Source: UBA1672 sp050633285
Lineage (GTDB): Bacteria > Pseudomonadota > Alphaproteobacteria > Micavibrionales > Micavibrionaceae
NCBI GenBank assembly: GCA_050633285.1
Contig: JBOEGG010000001.1
Location: forward strand, 703,650-767,649
Direction of reading: 5' to 3'
Length of the DNA: 64,000 bases
Of this stretch, positions 43,701 to 53,000 are shown piece by piece; positions within the stretch are counted from its first letter, which is position 1; every line of letters begins with the position of its first letter. Position numbers and translations under genes: made by a program. A model generated the notes under the pieces. The model worked only from the letters and a program-made list of their open reading frames with translations. It had not been told where the DNA came from and did no database searches.

Positions 43701-46700
43701 CTATAGCCCCGCACCTGCTTTTAAAGTTTCTTCCACATCTATAAACGCATCGTGTAAATCTTGAATAGTTTGTGACAATACGCTGATCTTCTTATCGTCA
43801 GAGCCATTAACTTCATCCGCGCCTTTCTCAATTTTCGCGGCAAGCTGTGATACCTTGATCACACCTAAAACGGCACTGGAGGCTTTTAACGGGTGAACCG
43901 CATCAGCAATTAGCTTAGCATTGTTATTGGCCAGTCCCTCTTGTGCCTGTGCGATATACTTACTGCTATTATCTAAAAATTGTTGGATCATAGGCGCAAA
44001 ACCATCACCCATCAATTCTTTCATGTTATCGAAAGTATTGTGGTCAAAAACAGATAAGTCGTTATGTTCTGGGTCTTTATTACTTGTCGCTGTGGATGAG
44101 CAATCCTCTTGTTCAATCCGTCGAGTGTCTTGTTTTTCATCAGGCAACCATTTTAACAAGGCACGACCAATATGTGCCTTCTGAATGGGTTTGGAGATGT
44201 AATCATCCATACCAACGGATATACATTTGTCTCTATCCCCTTTAATCGCATTCGCAGTTAGCGCAAGGATCGGGGTGGGCGAAAGCTTCCTGTCTTCTTC
44301 GTACTGTCGGATTTTCTTTGTTGCCTCATATCCGTCCATCTCCGGCATGCGACAATCCATAAAAATGACATCAAAATGTTGCTTTGAAAAACGTTCAACA
44401 GCCTCTCTGCCGTTTCCGGCAGGAGTAGTATGGCATCCATATTGTTCAAGGATTTCCATTGCAATGACTTGATTAGTTGGATTGTCTTCTACTAATAAAG
44501 CTTGTGTGTTCTTGAATAAGAGCTCATCAGTCGAGATATTATTTTCGTGATTTGTCTCATCTTCCACCTCATCAGCACTACAAAGGGGCAGGTGCATTGT
44601 AAACCAAAAAGTTGAACCTTCTCCATACACACTTTTGACATGGATTTCTCCATCCATTAATTTCACAAGCTCGCGGCATATTGCAAGCCCCAAGCCGGTT
44701 CCGCCAAAACGCCGTGTTGTTGATTCCTCTGCCTGTGAGAATTTTTGAAATATAGTGTCTTGTTTGTCTTCAGGAATTCCGATTCCTGTATCTTTAACAG
44801 ATAGTTTAAACGCCTGTGTATTGCCTTTTTGCTCAAGCACTTCAATACTAAGTGAGATACTACCTTTTTCCGTAAATTTGATGGCGTTACTTACTAAATT
44901 AAATAAAACTTGTCTGATACGTCCCGGATCACCCAAAACATAACGCGGCATATCATTAGGGCATGAAATATGAAATGCAACGTCGTCCCTAAGGTTAACA
45001 AACATAACGCTTTGTACTTCTTCAATAAGCGTTTCAATGTTGAATGGCAGGATTTCAAAATCAAGCTTACCTGCCTCAATTTTAGAGAGGTCGAGTATAT
45101 CATTAATAAGTTGTAGTAATGCGTCTGATGAGTTTTGAATAGTGGATAAATAATCGCGTTGTTTACCGGATAAAAATGTCTCTTTTAACAGGCTGGTTGT
45201 GCCGATAATGCCATTCATCGGCGTACGGATTTCATGGCTCATATTCGCAAGAAACTCTGATTTGGCAAAGCTCGCAGCTTCGGCTTGCTCTTTGGCAGAA
45301 ATCAGGTCGTATTCTACTTTCTTTTTCTCACTAACATCACGAATAAATCCCGTGAATAGGCGCTCCTCGTTTGTTTCTATTTCAGAGATTGAGAGTTCGA
45401 TAGGGAAGGTCTCACCATTTTTTCTGAGGGCTTCGATAGCTCTGGTTGATCCAATAATCTTTTTCGTACCCGTGGTTATATAGTTTAACAGATAATCATC
45501 ATGCTCATTATGATAGGGGTTAGGCATAAGCATGTTCACGTTTCTATTGATAACGTCTTCTTCATGATAACCGAATATTTCTTCTGCAGCCTCATTAAAG
45601 GATTGTATACTCCCCCGTGCGTCTATTGTGATAATCGCATCGGCGGCAGTCTCCAGAATTGCTTGTATGCGTGCTGAGGACGCCTGCGCATCTGCTGTGC
45701 GTTCTTTAACTCTACGTTCTAGTTGCTCTTGAACTTGTTCTCGTTCGATTACACGCCCGACTTGTGTGCCGATAATGGCCATGGTTTCCAATATTTCCTC
45801 ATCAGGTTCCATGATAATATCCGCGAAGAACTCTAAAACGGCGACGACGTCGTTTTCTATCATGACAGGAAAGGCAAAAGCGGCATGAACTTTAATATCC
45901 TTTACCTCCTTATTGCGTGGGAAATTAGGGTCTGATTGCACATCAGATATCCACGCAGGGTGTTTATGTTTTAAAACGCGGCCGGGTAAGCCTTCTCCGG
46001 CTTTAAAAAAAGTTTTATTTGTAACATTGATAAAATTGCTGAATTCGGCTTTATCGTCCCCAAACCAGATATTGGTAGGCTTGAGATGTTCATCTGTTTG
46101 TGAATAAAGATAAACATGACCAATAGGCCATTTGGTGAAATGACAAATTTCCGTGATGATTTGTTGCATGGCGCCTTGTACGGATTCTGCCTGATTTGCT
46201 CCGATTGCGACACGTTGGATGAGTTCAAGGCTTGCTGTACGCTCTTGAATACGTTCTTCAAGTCCCTCATTTATGCTTGTGAGTTTTGTTTCTGCTCGTT
46301 GAAGCAGGCGATGGGTACGAATATATTCCAGAGATAACCCTATAAAGGGGATAAAATATTCAATAATTTTTAGAAAATGCGCAATGTTAAAGTGATTATC
46401 GAACAGGTGCGAAGATCCAAAAGCCATGTGAACTTCCAGTATGGCTGCAGGGATCAGGGTTAAGACCATTGATGCCGTCAGAAAATTCGGGTTCTTAAGG
46501 TATAATCGCCAGAATAAAGGGGCAATGATGATAAATAATGCAAGCGGTAAAGCATCAAGCGGGCGTGTTATAAAGGCATCGGGATATTGTGTTTGTGGTA
46601 AGTACGGACTTCTGGCGGCAAAATGGATGAGAAGGTAAGCTGTAATCCCAAAACCTGCACTAATCATTATTATTGTTTTGAGGGCGGCTTTAGTTCTTGT

Positions 46701-47189
46701 TAAATCCAGACGTAAGCAAATGGCAATACCAATCATCATGATTGCGGCGTTGAAAGTCCGTGAAAGCGCCCAAGTAAAGGGGATAAGGTCGGTATTCGGT
46801 GCAGATGCCTCGATCAAACGCATCGCGGCCATTGTGTGAAATGCATCCATCATCCCTGAACAGAACATGGCTATACCAATAATTGGCGTGGTGACATCCT
46901 TGCTGATCCCGAAATGCGCAAATGATAATAAAACGGTGAGCAAGGCAATTGAAACCGCACTCCATTCTAAAAGGGCGTGGTGCAAAGAGCCTCGTAATGC
47001 ATGGAATAAATCATCAACGATAATACCATCACTGGCTATTTTATGCGCATCTAGCGCATGGCTTGATGATGAAAAATCAACACCGCATAAGTTTAAAAAT
47101 GCAGGAAGGAGGCAGATAATAAAGGAAAGGAATATGACTTTATAAAAAGTGACCCGTTGCTGTTCTGTAACGCTTTGAAGAGTAGACAC
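43701..47189 (-). CDS. Membrane hybrid kinase with FixL-like heme PAS domain
   Basis: The 1162-residue protein has an N-terminal MASE3-like membrane block (residues 1-300, about eight helices; FCSGMMDAFHTMAAM), a GAF domain (325-480), a PAS domain (500-620), HisKA with His652 (NMSHEIRTPMNG), HATPase (750-870; GGTGLGLAI), a receiver with Asp945 (FMDCRMPEMDG) and Hpt with His1099 (VHPLKASS). In the PAS domain, YHNEHDDYL places His563 at the FixL heme-ligand position, and Arg583 in IIGSTR sits exactly 20 residues on, as His200/Arg220 do in Bradyrhizobium FixL. Oxygen or another gas is therefore a likely signal. It lies divergent from rplK with no response regulator beside it. Confidence 0.92.
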   Translation of the reverse strand: MSTLQSVTEQQRVTFYKVIFLSFIICLLPAFLNLCGVDFSSSSHALDAHKIASDGIIVDDLFHALRGSLHHALLEWSAVSIALLTVLLSFAHFGISKDVTTPIIGIAMFCSGMMDAFHTMAAMRLIEASAPNTDLIPFTWALSRTFNAAIMMIGIAICLRLDLTRTKAALKTIIMISAGFGITAYLLIHFAARSPYLPQTQYPDAFITRPLDALPLALFIIIAPLFWRLYLKNPNFLTASMVLTLIPAAILEVHMAFGSSHLFDNHFNIAHFLKIIEYFIPFIGLSLEYIRTHRLLQRAETKLTSINEGLEERIQERTASLELIQRVAIGANQAESVQGAMQQIITEICHFTKWPIGHVYLYSQTDEHLKPTNIWFGDDKAEFSNFINVTNKTFFKAGEGLPGRVLKHKHPAWISDVQSDPNFPRNKEVKDIKVHAAFAFPVMIENDVVAVLEFFADIIMEPDEEILETMAIIGTQVGRVIEREQVQEQLERRVKERTADAQASSARIQAILETAADAIITIDARGSIQSFNEAAEEIFGYHEEDVINRNVNMLMPNPYHNEHDDYLLNYITTGTKKIIGSTRAIEALRKNGETFPIELSISEIETNEERLFTGFIRDVSEKKKVEYDLISAKEQAEAASFAKSEFLANMSHEIRTPMNGIIGTTSLLKETFLSGKQRDYLSTIQNSSDALLQLINDILDLSKIEAGKLDFEILPFNIETLIEEVQSVMFVNLRDDVAFHISCPNDMPRYVLGDPGRIRQVLFNLVSNAIKFTEKGSISLSIEVLEQKGNTQAFKLSVKDTGIGIPEDKQDTIFQKFSQAEESTTRRFGGTGLGLAICRELVKLMDGEIHVKSVYGEGSTFWFTMHLPLCSADEVEDETNHENNISTDELLFKNTQALLVEDNPTNQVIAMEILEQYGCHTTPAGNGREAVERFSKQHFDVIFMDCRMPEMDGYEATKKIRQYEEDRKLSPTPILALTANAIKGDRDKCISVGMDDYISKPIQKAHIGRALLKWLPDEKQDTRRIEQEDCSSTATSNKDPEHNDLSVFDHNTFDNMKELMGDGFAPMIQQFLDNSSKYIAQAQEGLANNNAKLIADAVHPLKASSAVLGVIKVSQLAAKIEKGADEVNGSDDKKISVLSQTIQDLHDAFIDVEETLKAGAGL

Positions 47190-47321
47190 AAAAAATCCTA
47201 TGGTATAGAGAACCCGATAATGAAGTAATTATGCTACATTAAGCGAGAAAAAGAGCAAACCAATAGTGCTTATGTATGCGGTGGCCGTGGTAATGAATTT
47301 TAACCAATATATATTTTTTTA

Positions 47322-47351
47322 TTGATTCTACCTTTCCCTTTGTACTATGTT
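47322..47351 (+). promoter_or_regulatory. Possible promoter of rplKA
   Basis: TTGATT (47322) with TATGTT (47346), 18-bp spacer, or TACTAT (47343), 15-bp spacer, about 110 bp before rplK. Downstream leader elements include a 7-bp hairpin TTCTCAT/ATGAGAA (47375-47399) and the palindrome CGTAA-ATA-TTACG (47421-47433) close to the ribosome site, possible sites for L1 feedback. Confidence 0.4.
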
Positions 47352-47460
47352 CCGCATCGACGTTGTGGAAGGTCTTCTCATTATAAGTCCATATGAGAAC
47401 CGCACCACATAACTCCATCTCGTAAATATTACGGGTTGTTTAATTTTTTAGGAGGCTATA

Positions 47461-47889
47461 ATGGCAAAAAAAGTTTCGGGTTATATTAACCTGACTATTC
47501 CGGGTGGCGCAGCTAACCCATCTCCACCAGTTGGTCCGGCATTGGGTCAACATGGTGTTAACATCATGGAATTCTGTAAGGCGTTTAACGCAAAAACAGA
47601 AGAGAGCAAAGGAATTCCGATTCCTGTTGTGATCACTGTTTTTGAAGATCGCTCTTTCGCATTCGTAACAAAAACACCACCTGCAAGCTACTTCTTGAAG
47701 CAAGCTGCAAAGGTGAAAAGTGGTGCGAATAACCCAAGTCGTGAACTTGTTGGTAAGGTTAAAAAATCTCAGGTAAAAGAAATTGCTGAGAAAAAGATGC
47801 CTGACTTGAATGCAAACGACATTGATGCAGCAATGAAAATTATTGAAGGCTCGGCCCGTTCTATGGGTATCGAAGTTGTGGAAGGTTAA
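47461..47889 (+). CDS. rplK: 50S ribosomal protein L11
   Basis: The 142-residue protein has the L11 N-terminal domain (GYINLTIPGGAANPSPPVGPALGQHGVNIMEFCK) and a C-terminal RNA-binding domain ending SARSMGIEVV. It binds the GTPase-associated region of 23S rRNA and takes part in factor stimulation and stringent response. AGGAGG precedes the ATG. It opens the rplKA unit; secE and nusG, which commonly lie just upstream, are not here. Confidence 0.98.
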   Translation: MAKKVSGYINLTIPGGAANPSPPVGPALGQHGVNIMEFCKAFNAKTEESKGIPIPVVITVFEDRSFAFVTKTPPASYFLKQAAKVKSGANNPSRELVGKVKKSQVKEIAEKKMPDLNANDIDAAMKIIEGSARSMGIEVVEG

Positions 47890-47893
47890 GATC

Positions 47894-48598
47894 ATGGCGA
47901 AAATCAGTAAAAAAACAAAAGCGATTGCTGAAAAGGTAAACCGTGAGCAGTTCTATTCATTGAAAGATGCTGTGGCTTTACTTAAAGAGTGCTCGAAAGG
48001 CCGTAACTTCGATGAGACAATCGAAATTGCAATGAACCTTGCTGTTGACACTAAACATGCGGATCAACAGGTTCGTGGTATGGTGTCTCTTCCGAATGGA
48101 ACTGGTGCAACAGTGCGTGTTGCTGTATTTGCAAAAGATGCGAAAGCAGAAGAAGCAAAAGCAGCTGGCGCAGATATTGTCGGTGCAGAAGACCTAGTTG
48201 AACAAATTCAAAAAGGTACAATCGACTTTGATCGTTGTATTGCTACTCCTGACATGATGGGCCTTGTTGGCCGTGTTGCGAAAGTATTGGGTCCAAAAGG
48301 TATGATGCCTAACCCAAAACTTGGTTCAGTAACGCCAAATGTTGAGCAAGCAGTGAAAGACGCAAAAGGTGGAGCTCTTGAGTTCCGCGCGGAAAAAGCC
48401 GGTATCGTGCATGCACGCGTTGGTAAAGCATCTTTCGATGAAAAGCAGCTTGTTGAAAATGTTGCTGCATTTGTTGAAGCAATTAAAAGAGCAAAGCCTT
48501 CAGGCGCAAAGGGATCATATATTGAGAAAGTTTCACTTTCTTCTACAATGGGCCCAGGTTTGAAAGTCTCTTTGGAATCAGTTTCTGAAGCTGCTTAA
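47894..48598 (+). CDS. rplA: 50S ribosomal protein L1
   Basis: The frame opens at 47843 inside rplK, but the ATG at 47894 (MAKISKKTKAI) gives the usual 234 residues. Motifs include LPNGTGATVRVAVFA, TPDMMGLVGRVAKVLGPKGMMPNPK and FRAEKAGIVHARVGK. L1 forms the mobile stalk at the E site and in many bacteria represses its own rplKA mRNA. Confidence 0.98.
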   Translation: MAKISKKTKAIAEKVNREQFYSLKDAVALLKECSKGRNFDETIEIAMNLAVDTKHADQQVRGMVSLPNGTGATVRVAVFAKDAKAEEAKAAGADIVGAEDLVEQIQKGTIDFDRCIATPDMMGLVGRVAKVLGPKGMMPNPKLGSVTPNVEQAVKDAKGGALEFRAEKAGIVHARVGKASFDEKQLVENVAAFVEAIKRAKPSGAKGSYIEKVSLSSTMGPGLKVSLESVSEAA

Positions 48599-48871
48599 TT
48601 TGTGCCAAACAGAAGGCGCATAAAATAAATACTTGACGAGTCGTCCGTGACACTATAAAAGTCGGCTCGTTGAATTAAACACCCGGTCCGAGACCGTAGG
48701 GGCTTTAAAGCTTAAATATCCTACATAGATAGGGAAAAGAATGATTTTGATGCATTAATCGCATCGTAACTGTTCCTTCCATATTTATTTCTGGCTGGTG
48801 GCTTGTGTCAAATGATACGAAGCCATTTTTATTGGATTTTTAGGTTTTAACGAAAATTAGGAGTAAAACCC
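48599..48871 (+). promoter_or_regulatory. rplJ leader (L10 leader-type) and possible promoter
   Basis: The 273-bp rplA-rplJ gap holds a possible promoter (TTGACG 48633, TATAAA 48654, 15-bp spacer), a stem CGAGTCG/CGGCTCG at 48637-48669, the block CCGGTCCGAGACCGTAGGGG resembling the core of L10-binding leaders, and a hairpin GGCTTGTGTC/GATACGAAGCC (48800-48824) followed by five T, which could act as an attenuator before the ribosome site. L10-L7/L12 feedback on such leaders is established in other bacteria. Confidence 0.6.
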
Positions 48872-49387
48872 ATGGGTATGACCCGCACTGAAAAAGAAGT
48901 TGAAATACAAGCTTTAAATGAGCGTTTTGCAAGTGAAGAGCTTGTTGTTGTTGCGCATTATTCCGGTTTGACTGTGTCTGACATGGCGACATTACGTGGT
49001 GAGCTACGTAAAGAGGGTGCACGATTTAAGGTTACGAAAAACACGTTGGCAAAGCGCGCTATTAAAGGTACGCAGTTTGAGCCACTTGAAAAATTGTTCA
49101 CTGGCCCGACTGGTGTAGCATCTTCTCAGGACCCTGTTGCTGCGGCAAAGGTTGCGTATAACTTTTCAAAAGATAACGACAAGTTCATCATTGTTGGTGG
49201 TGCACTTGGCGAAATGGTTTTGGATGCGGAAGGCGTTAAGGCGATTGCTCAGTTGCCATCACTTGACGAGCTACGTTCCAAACTTGTTGGGTTGCTGCAA
49301 GCGCCTGCGACGAAAGTTGCTGGTCTTTTGCAGGCTCCTGCACGTGATATGGTCGGTGTGACCAAAGCTTACGGCGAAAAAGGTTAA
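48872..49387 (+). CDS. rplJ: 50S ribosomal protein L10
   Basis: The 171-residue stalk base protein anchors L7/L12 dimers to 23S rRNA. It contains VVAHYSGLTVSDMATLR, FKVTKNTLAKRAI and the C-terminal helical region (LGLLQAP-type repeats LVGLLQAPATKVAGLLQAP) that binds L7/L12. AGGAG lies eight bp ahead of ATG 48872; a second ATG at 48878 is too far from it. With rplL it should be controlled by the leader upstream. Confidence 0.97.
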   Translation: MGMTRTEKEVEIQALNERFASEELVVVAHYSGLTVSDMATLRGELRKEGARFKVTKNTLAKRAIKGTQFEPLEKLFTGPTGVASSQDPVAAAKVAYNFSKDNDKFIIVGGALGEMVLDAEGVKAIAQLPSLDELRSKLVGLLQAPATKVAGLLQAPARDMVGVTKAYGEKG

Positions 49388-49431
49388 TTGAAGTTTAAAC
49401 AGCGAATTTTATTTATTATAAGGAGAGAGAA

Positions 49432-49803
49432 ATGGCTGCTAATTTGGAAAAACTTGTTGAACAACTATCTGAACTGACTGTTTTGGAAGCTGCTGAGCTT
49501 TCTAAGCTTTTGGAAGATAAGTGGGGCGTAACTGCTGCTGCTGCTGCTGCACCTGCTGCTGCTGCACCTGCTGGTGAAGCTGCTGCTGAGAAGGATGAAT
49601 TTGATGTTATCCTTGAAGCTGCTGGCGGAAACAAAATTGCAGTGATCAAAGAAGTACGTGCGATCACAGGTCTTGGTCTTAAAGAAGCAAAAGATCTTGT
49701 TGAAGCTGGTGGTAAAGCTGTTAAAGAAGCTGCACCAAAAGCAGAAGCAGAAGAAATTAAAGCTAAACTTGAAGCAGCTGGCGCAACTGTCGCTCTTAAG
49801 TAA
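49432..49803 (+). CDS. rplL: 50S ribosomal protein L7/L12
   Basis: The 123-residue stalk protein has an N-terminal dimerisation domain, an Ala/Pro-rich flexible hinge (around residues 38-53), and the highly conserved C-terminal domain with GNKIAVIKEVRAITGLGLKEAKDLVE. It recruits and activates translation GTPases such as the EF-G encoded near the window end. AAGGAGAGAG precedes the ATG. Confidence 0.98.
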   Translation: MAANLEKLVEQLSELTVLEAAELSKLLEDKWGVTAAAAAAPAAAAPAGEAAAEKDEFDVILEAAGGNKIAVIKEVRAITGLGLKEAKDLVEAGGKAVKEAAPKAEAEEIKAKLEAAGATVALK

Positions 49804-49823
49804 GTTTTTAAAAAATATATCAG

Positions 49824-49864
49824 GCATTTCCCGTTTGTTTAATCATACGGGGGATGCTTTTTTT
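49824..49864 (+). terminator. Terminator-like attenuator between rplL and rpoB
   Basis: GCATTTCCCGT pairs with ACGGGGGATGC (two G-T pairs) around a 12-base loop and is followed by seven T. Partial termination here would set the ratio of ribosomal protein to polymerase mRNA, as at the rplL-rpoB junction of other bacteria. Confidence 0.7.
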
Positions 49865-49885
49865 CGGTCTATATTACAATTTAGG

Positions 49886-49916
49886 TTGACAAGTGCTCAG
49901 CCGTAGGCCATATAGC
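49886..49916 (+). promoter_or_regulatory. Possible internal rpoBC promoter
   Basis: A perfect TTGACA box at 49886 is followed by CATATA (17-bp spacer) or TATAGC (19 bp). It is 22 bp past the attenuator T run. Confidence 0.45.
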
Positions 49917-49995
49917 TTAAAAAATTTCTGGGATAACCGTGATACCCGTTAGAGAATCGCAAGTCGCAATGGCGACAGGATATGCTATTTAATTC

Positions 49996-50029
49996 ACTTC
50001 TTCACCACATGAGTATGGGTGTAAGAAGT
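49996..50029 (+). promoter_or_regulatory. Hairpin in the rpoB leader
   Basis: ACTTCTTCACC pairs with GGGTGTAAGAAGT with one bulged A; it ends about 20 bases before the rpoB ribosome site and has no T run, so it may be a processing or stability element. Confidence 0.5.
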
Positions 50030-50060
50030 TATTGTGCTTTGGATAAAAAGGTAGGACAAT

Positions 50061-53000
50061 ATGTGCGCAGCAAAAGCCAAGACGAACAAACCCACTTCAG
50101 TAAATTCAATTGAGAGTTTTACAGGTCGCAAAAGAGTGCGTCGTAATTTCGGACGTATCGATGAAGTTGCCGAAATGCCTAATTTGATTGCACTACAGTG
50201 TGAATCATATGAGCGTTTCCAACAAAAAGAAATAATTGCGGATAGTCGTGATGTGACGGGTTTGGAAGAGGTTTTTGCATCTGTCTTTCCTATCCGTGAT
50301 TTCAGTGACCGTGCGGAAATTGATTTCGTTAAGTATGAATTCGAAGACCCTAAATATGACGTAGAGGAATGTTTGCAACGTGGGATGACGTTTGCCGCGC
50401 CATTACGTGTGACATTGCGTTTGTCTGTTTTTGATATTGATGAGGATACAGGGCTTCGCTCTATCCGCGATATTAAAGAGCAAGACGTCTATATGGCAGA
50501 TATGCCAATGATGACGAAAAACGGTACATTTGTGATTAACGGAACGGAGCGTGTGATTGTATCTCAGATGCACCGTTCTCCTGGTGTTTTCTTCGACCAT
50601 GATGGTGGTAAAACACACGTTTCGGGTAAGTACCTGTTCTCTGCGCGCGTTATTCCATACCGTGGTTCATGGCTTGATTTTGAATTCGACGCAAAAGATG
50701 TGATGTATGTTCGTATCGACCGTCGTCGTAAGCTTCCTTTGACAACATTCTTACGCTGCCTTGACAGTGTTGAGACACAAGGGCTTCGCGCTGAAGCTGG
50801 TGAGAATGATGAGGAAATGGATCCGTTGATGGTTCAGGGGATGTCCAATGAGGAAATCCTTTCAACATTCTATAATACAATTTCCTATTCCAAGACGAAA
50901 AAAGGCTGGAAAACAGCATTTGATGGAGAGCGTCTCCGCGGTGTGAAGCTTCCTTATGATCTTATTGATGCAAAAACAGGTGATGTTGTTGCAGAAGAAG
51001 GTAGTAAAATCACGCCACGTAAGGCAAAGAAATTTGTTGAAGATGGTTTGAAAGACATTCTGCTACAAGAAGAGTTCTTGGTTGGTCAGTATCTGGCAAC
51101 TGATATTTATGACATGGAAAACGGTCTTGTCTTGTTTGAGGCTGGTCATGAAGTTACGGAAGAAGACTTTGAAAAGCTTGAAGAAGCAAAAGTAAAAGAC
51201 CTTCCAATTCTTGCAATTGATCACTTGAATGTTGGTCCATATATCCGCAACACAATGGTTGCAGATAAATGTGATACCCGCGAAGAAGCGTTGATTGATA
51301 TTTATCGCGTTATGCGTCCGGGTGAGCCACCGACTGTGGACTCCGCGCAGGCTTTGTTCGACTCATTATTCTTTGATGCAGAGCGTTATGACCTTTCACC
51401 TGTTGGTCGTGTGAAAATGAATACACGTCTTGAGCTGACTGCTGACGCTCAATTCCGTATCTTGTGTAAAGAAGACATCCTTGCAATCGTGAAATATTTG
51501 CATGATCTGAAAGATGGTAAAGGCGAGGTTGATGATATTGATAACCTTGGTAACCGTCGTGTTCGTTCCGTTGGTGAATTGATGGAAAATCAGGTGCGTG
51601 TAGGTCTTCTACGTATGGAACGTGCAATACGTGAGCGCATGTCCTCTGTTGAGATTGACACATATATGCCGCATGATCTTGTGAACTCAAAGCCTTTGCA
51701 GGCTGCTGTACGTGAGTTCTTTGGTTCATCACAGCTTTCTCAGTTTATGGATCAGACAAACCCACTTTCAGAAATTACGCACAAGCGTCGTCTTTCTGCA
51801 CTTGGGCCGGGTGGTCTAACGCGTGAGCGTGCAGGTTTTGAAGTGCGTGACGTTCACCCGACACACTATGGTCGTATTTGTCCGATTGAAACACCTGAGG
51901 GTCCGAATATTGGTTTGATTAATTCACTCGCAACATTTGCCCGTGTAAACCAGTATGGATTTATTGAAAGCCCATACCGTAAGGTTGAAGGTGGTAAAGT
52001 AACCGCAGAAGTTGTTTATATGTCTGCAATGGAAGAGGCGCGCTATACAATTGCGCAGGCTAACTCTGTTTTGACTGCTGATGGCGGGTTTGAGGCTGAT
52101 CTTGTATCTTGTCGTCAGGCTGGTGAGAACGTTATGTCCGCTGCTGAAGGCATCGAGTATATGGACGTTTCGCCGAAACAGATGGTTTCTGTTGCGGCTT
52201 CACTCATTCCATTCTTGGAAAACGATGATGCGAACCGTGCTTTGATGGGTTCAAATATGATGCGTCAGGCTGTTCCGCTATTGCGTGCATCTGCACCGAT
52301 TGTTGGAACTGGTATGGAAACAACTGTTGCCCGTGACTCTGGTGCGACTGTTGTTGCAAAACGCGCCGGTGTGATCACAAAAGTGGATGCGCAGCGTGTC
52401 GTTATTCAGGCAACTGAAATCGTAAATGCGGATGAGCCTGTTATCGACATCTATAAGTTGTCCAAATTCCAACGTTCAAACCAAGATACATGTATTAACC
52501 AACGCCCACTTGTACGAGTTGGCGATCATGTTAAGGCTGGTGACATCGTTGCTGATGGGCCGTCGACAGATCTTGGTGAGTTGGCCTTGGGTCGTAACGT
52601 GACTGTGGCATTCATGCCTTGGAATGGTTATAACTTTGAGGATTCTATCCTGATTAACGAGCGTATCGTTCAAGAAGATGTCTTTACATCTGTTCACTTG
52701 GAAGAGTTCGAAGTGATGGCACGTGACACACGTCTTGGGCCGGAAGATATCACACGCGATATTCCAAACGTTGGTGAAGAAGCGCTGAAGCACTTGGATG
52801 AGGCGGGTATCGTTCACATCGGTGCAGAAGTTCACCCAGGTGATATTCTTGTTGGGAAAGTTACACCAAAAGGCGAAAGCCCGATGACACCGGAAGAAAA
52901 ACTTCTGCGTGCGATCTTCGGTGAAAAAGCGGCAGATGTTAAAGATACATCTCTACGCTTACAACCTGGTGCCTCCGGTACAATTGTTGAGGTTCGCGTC

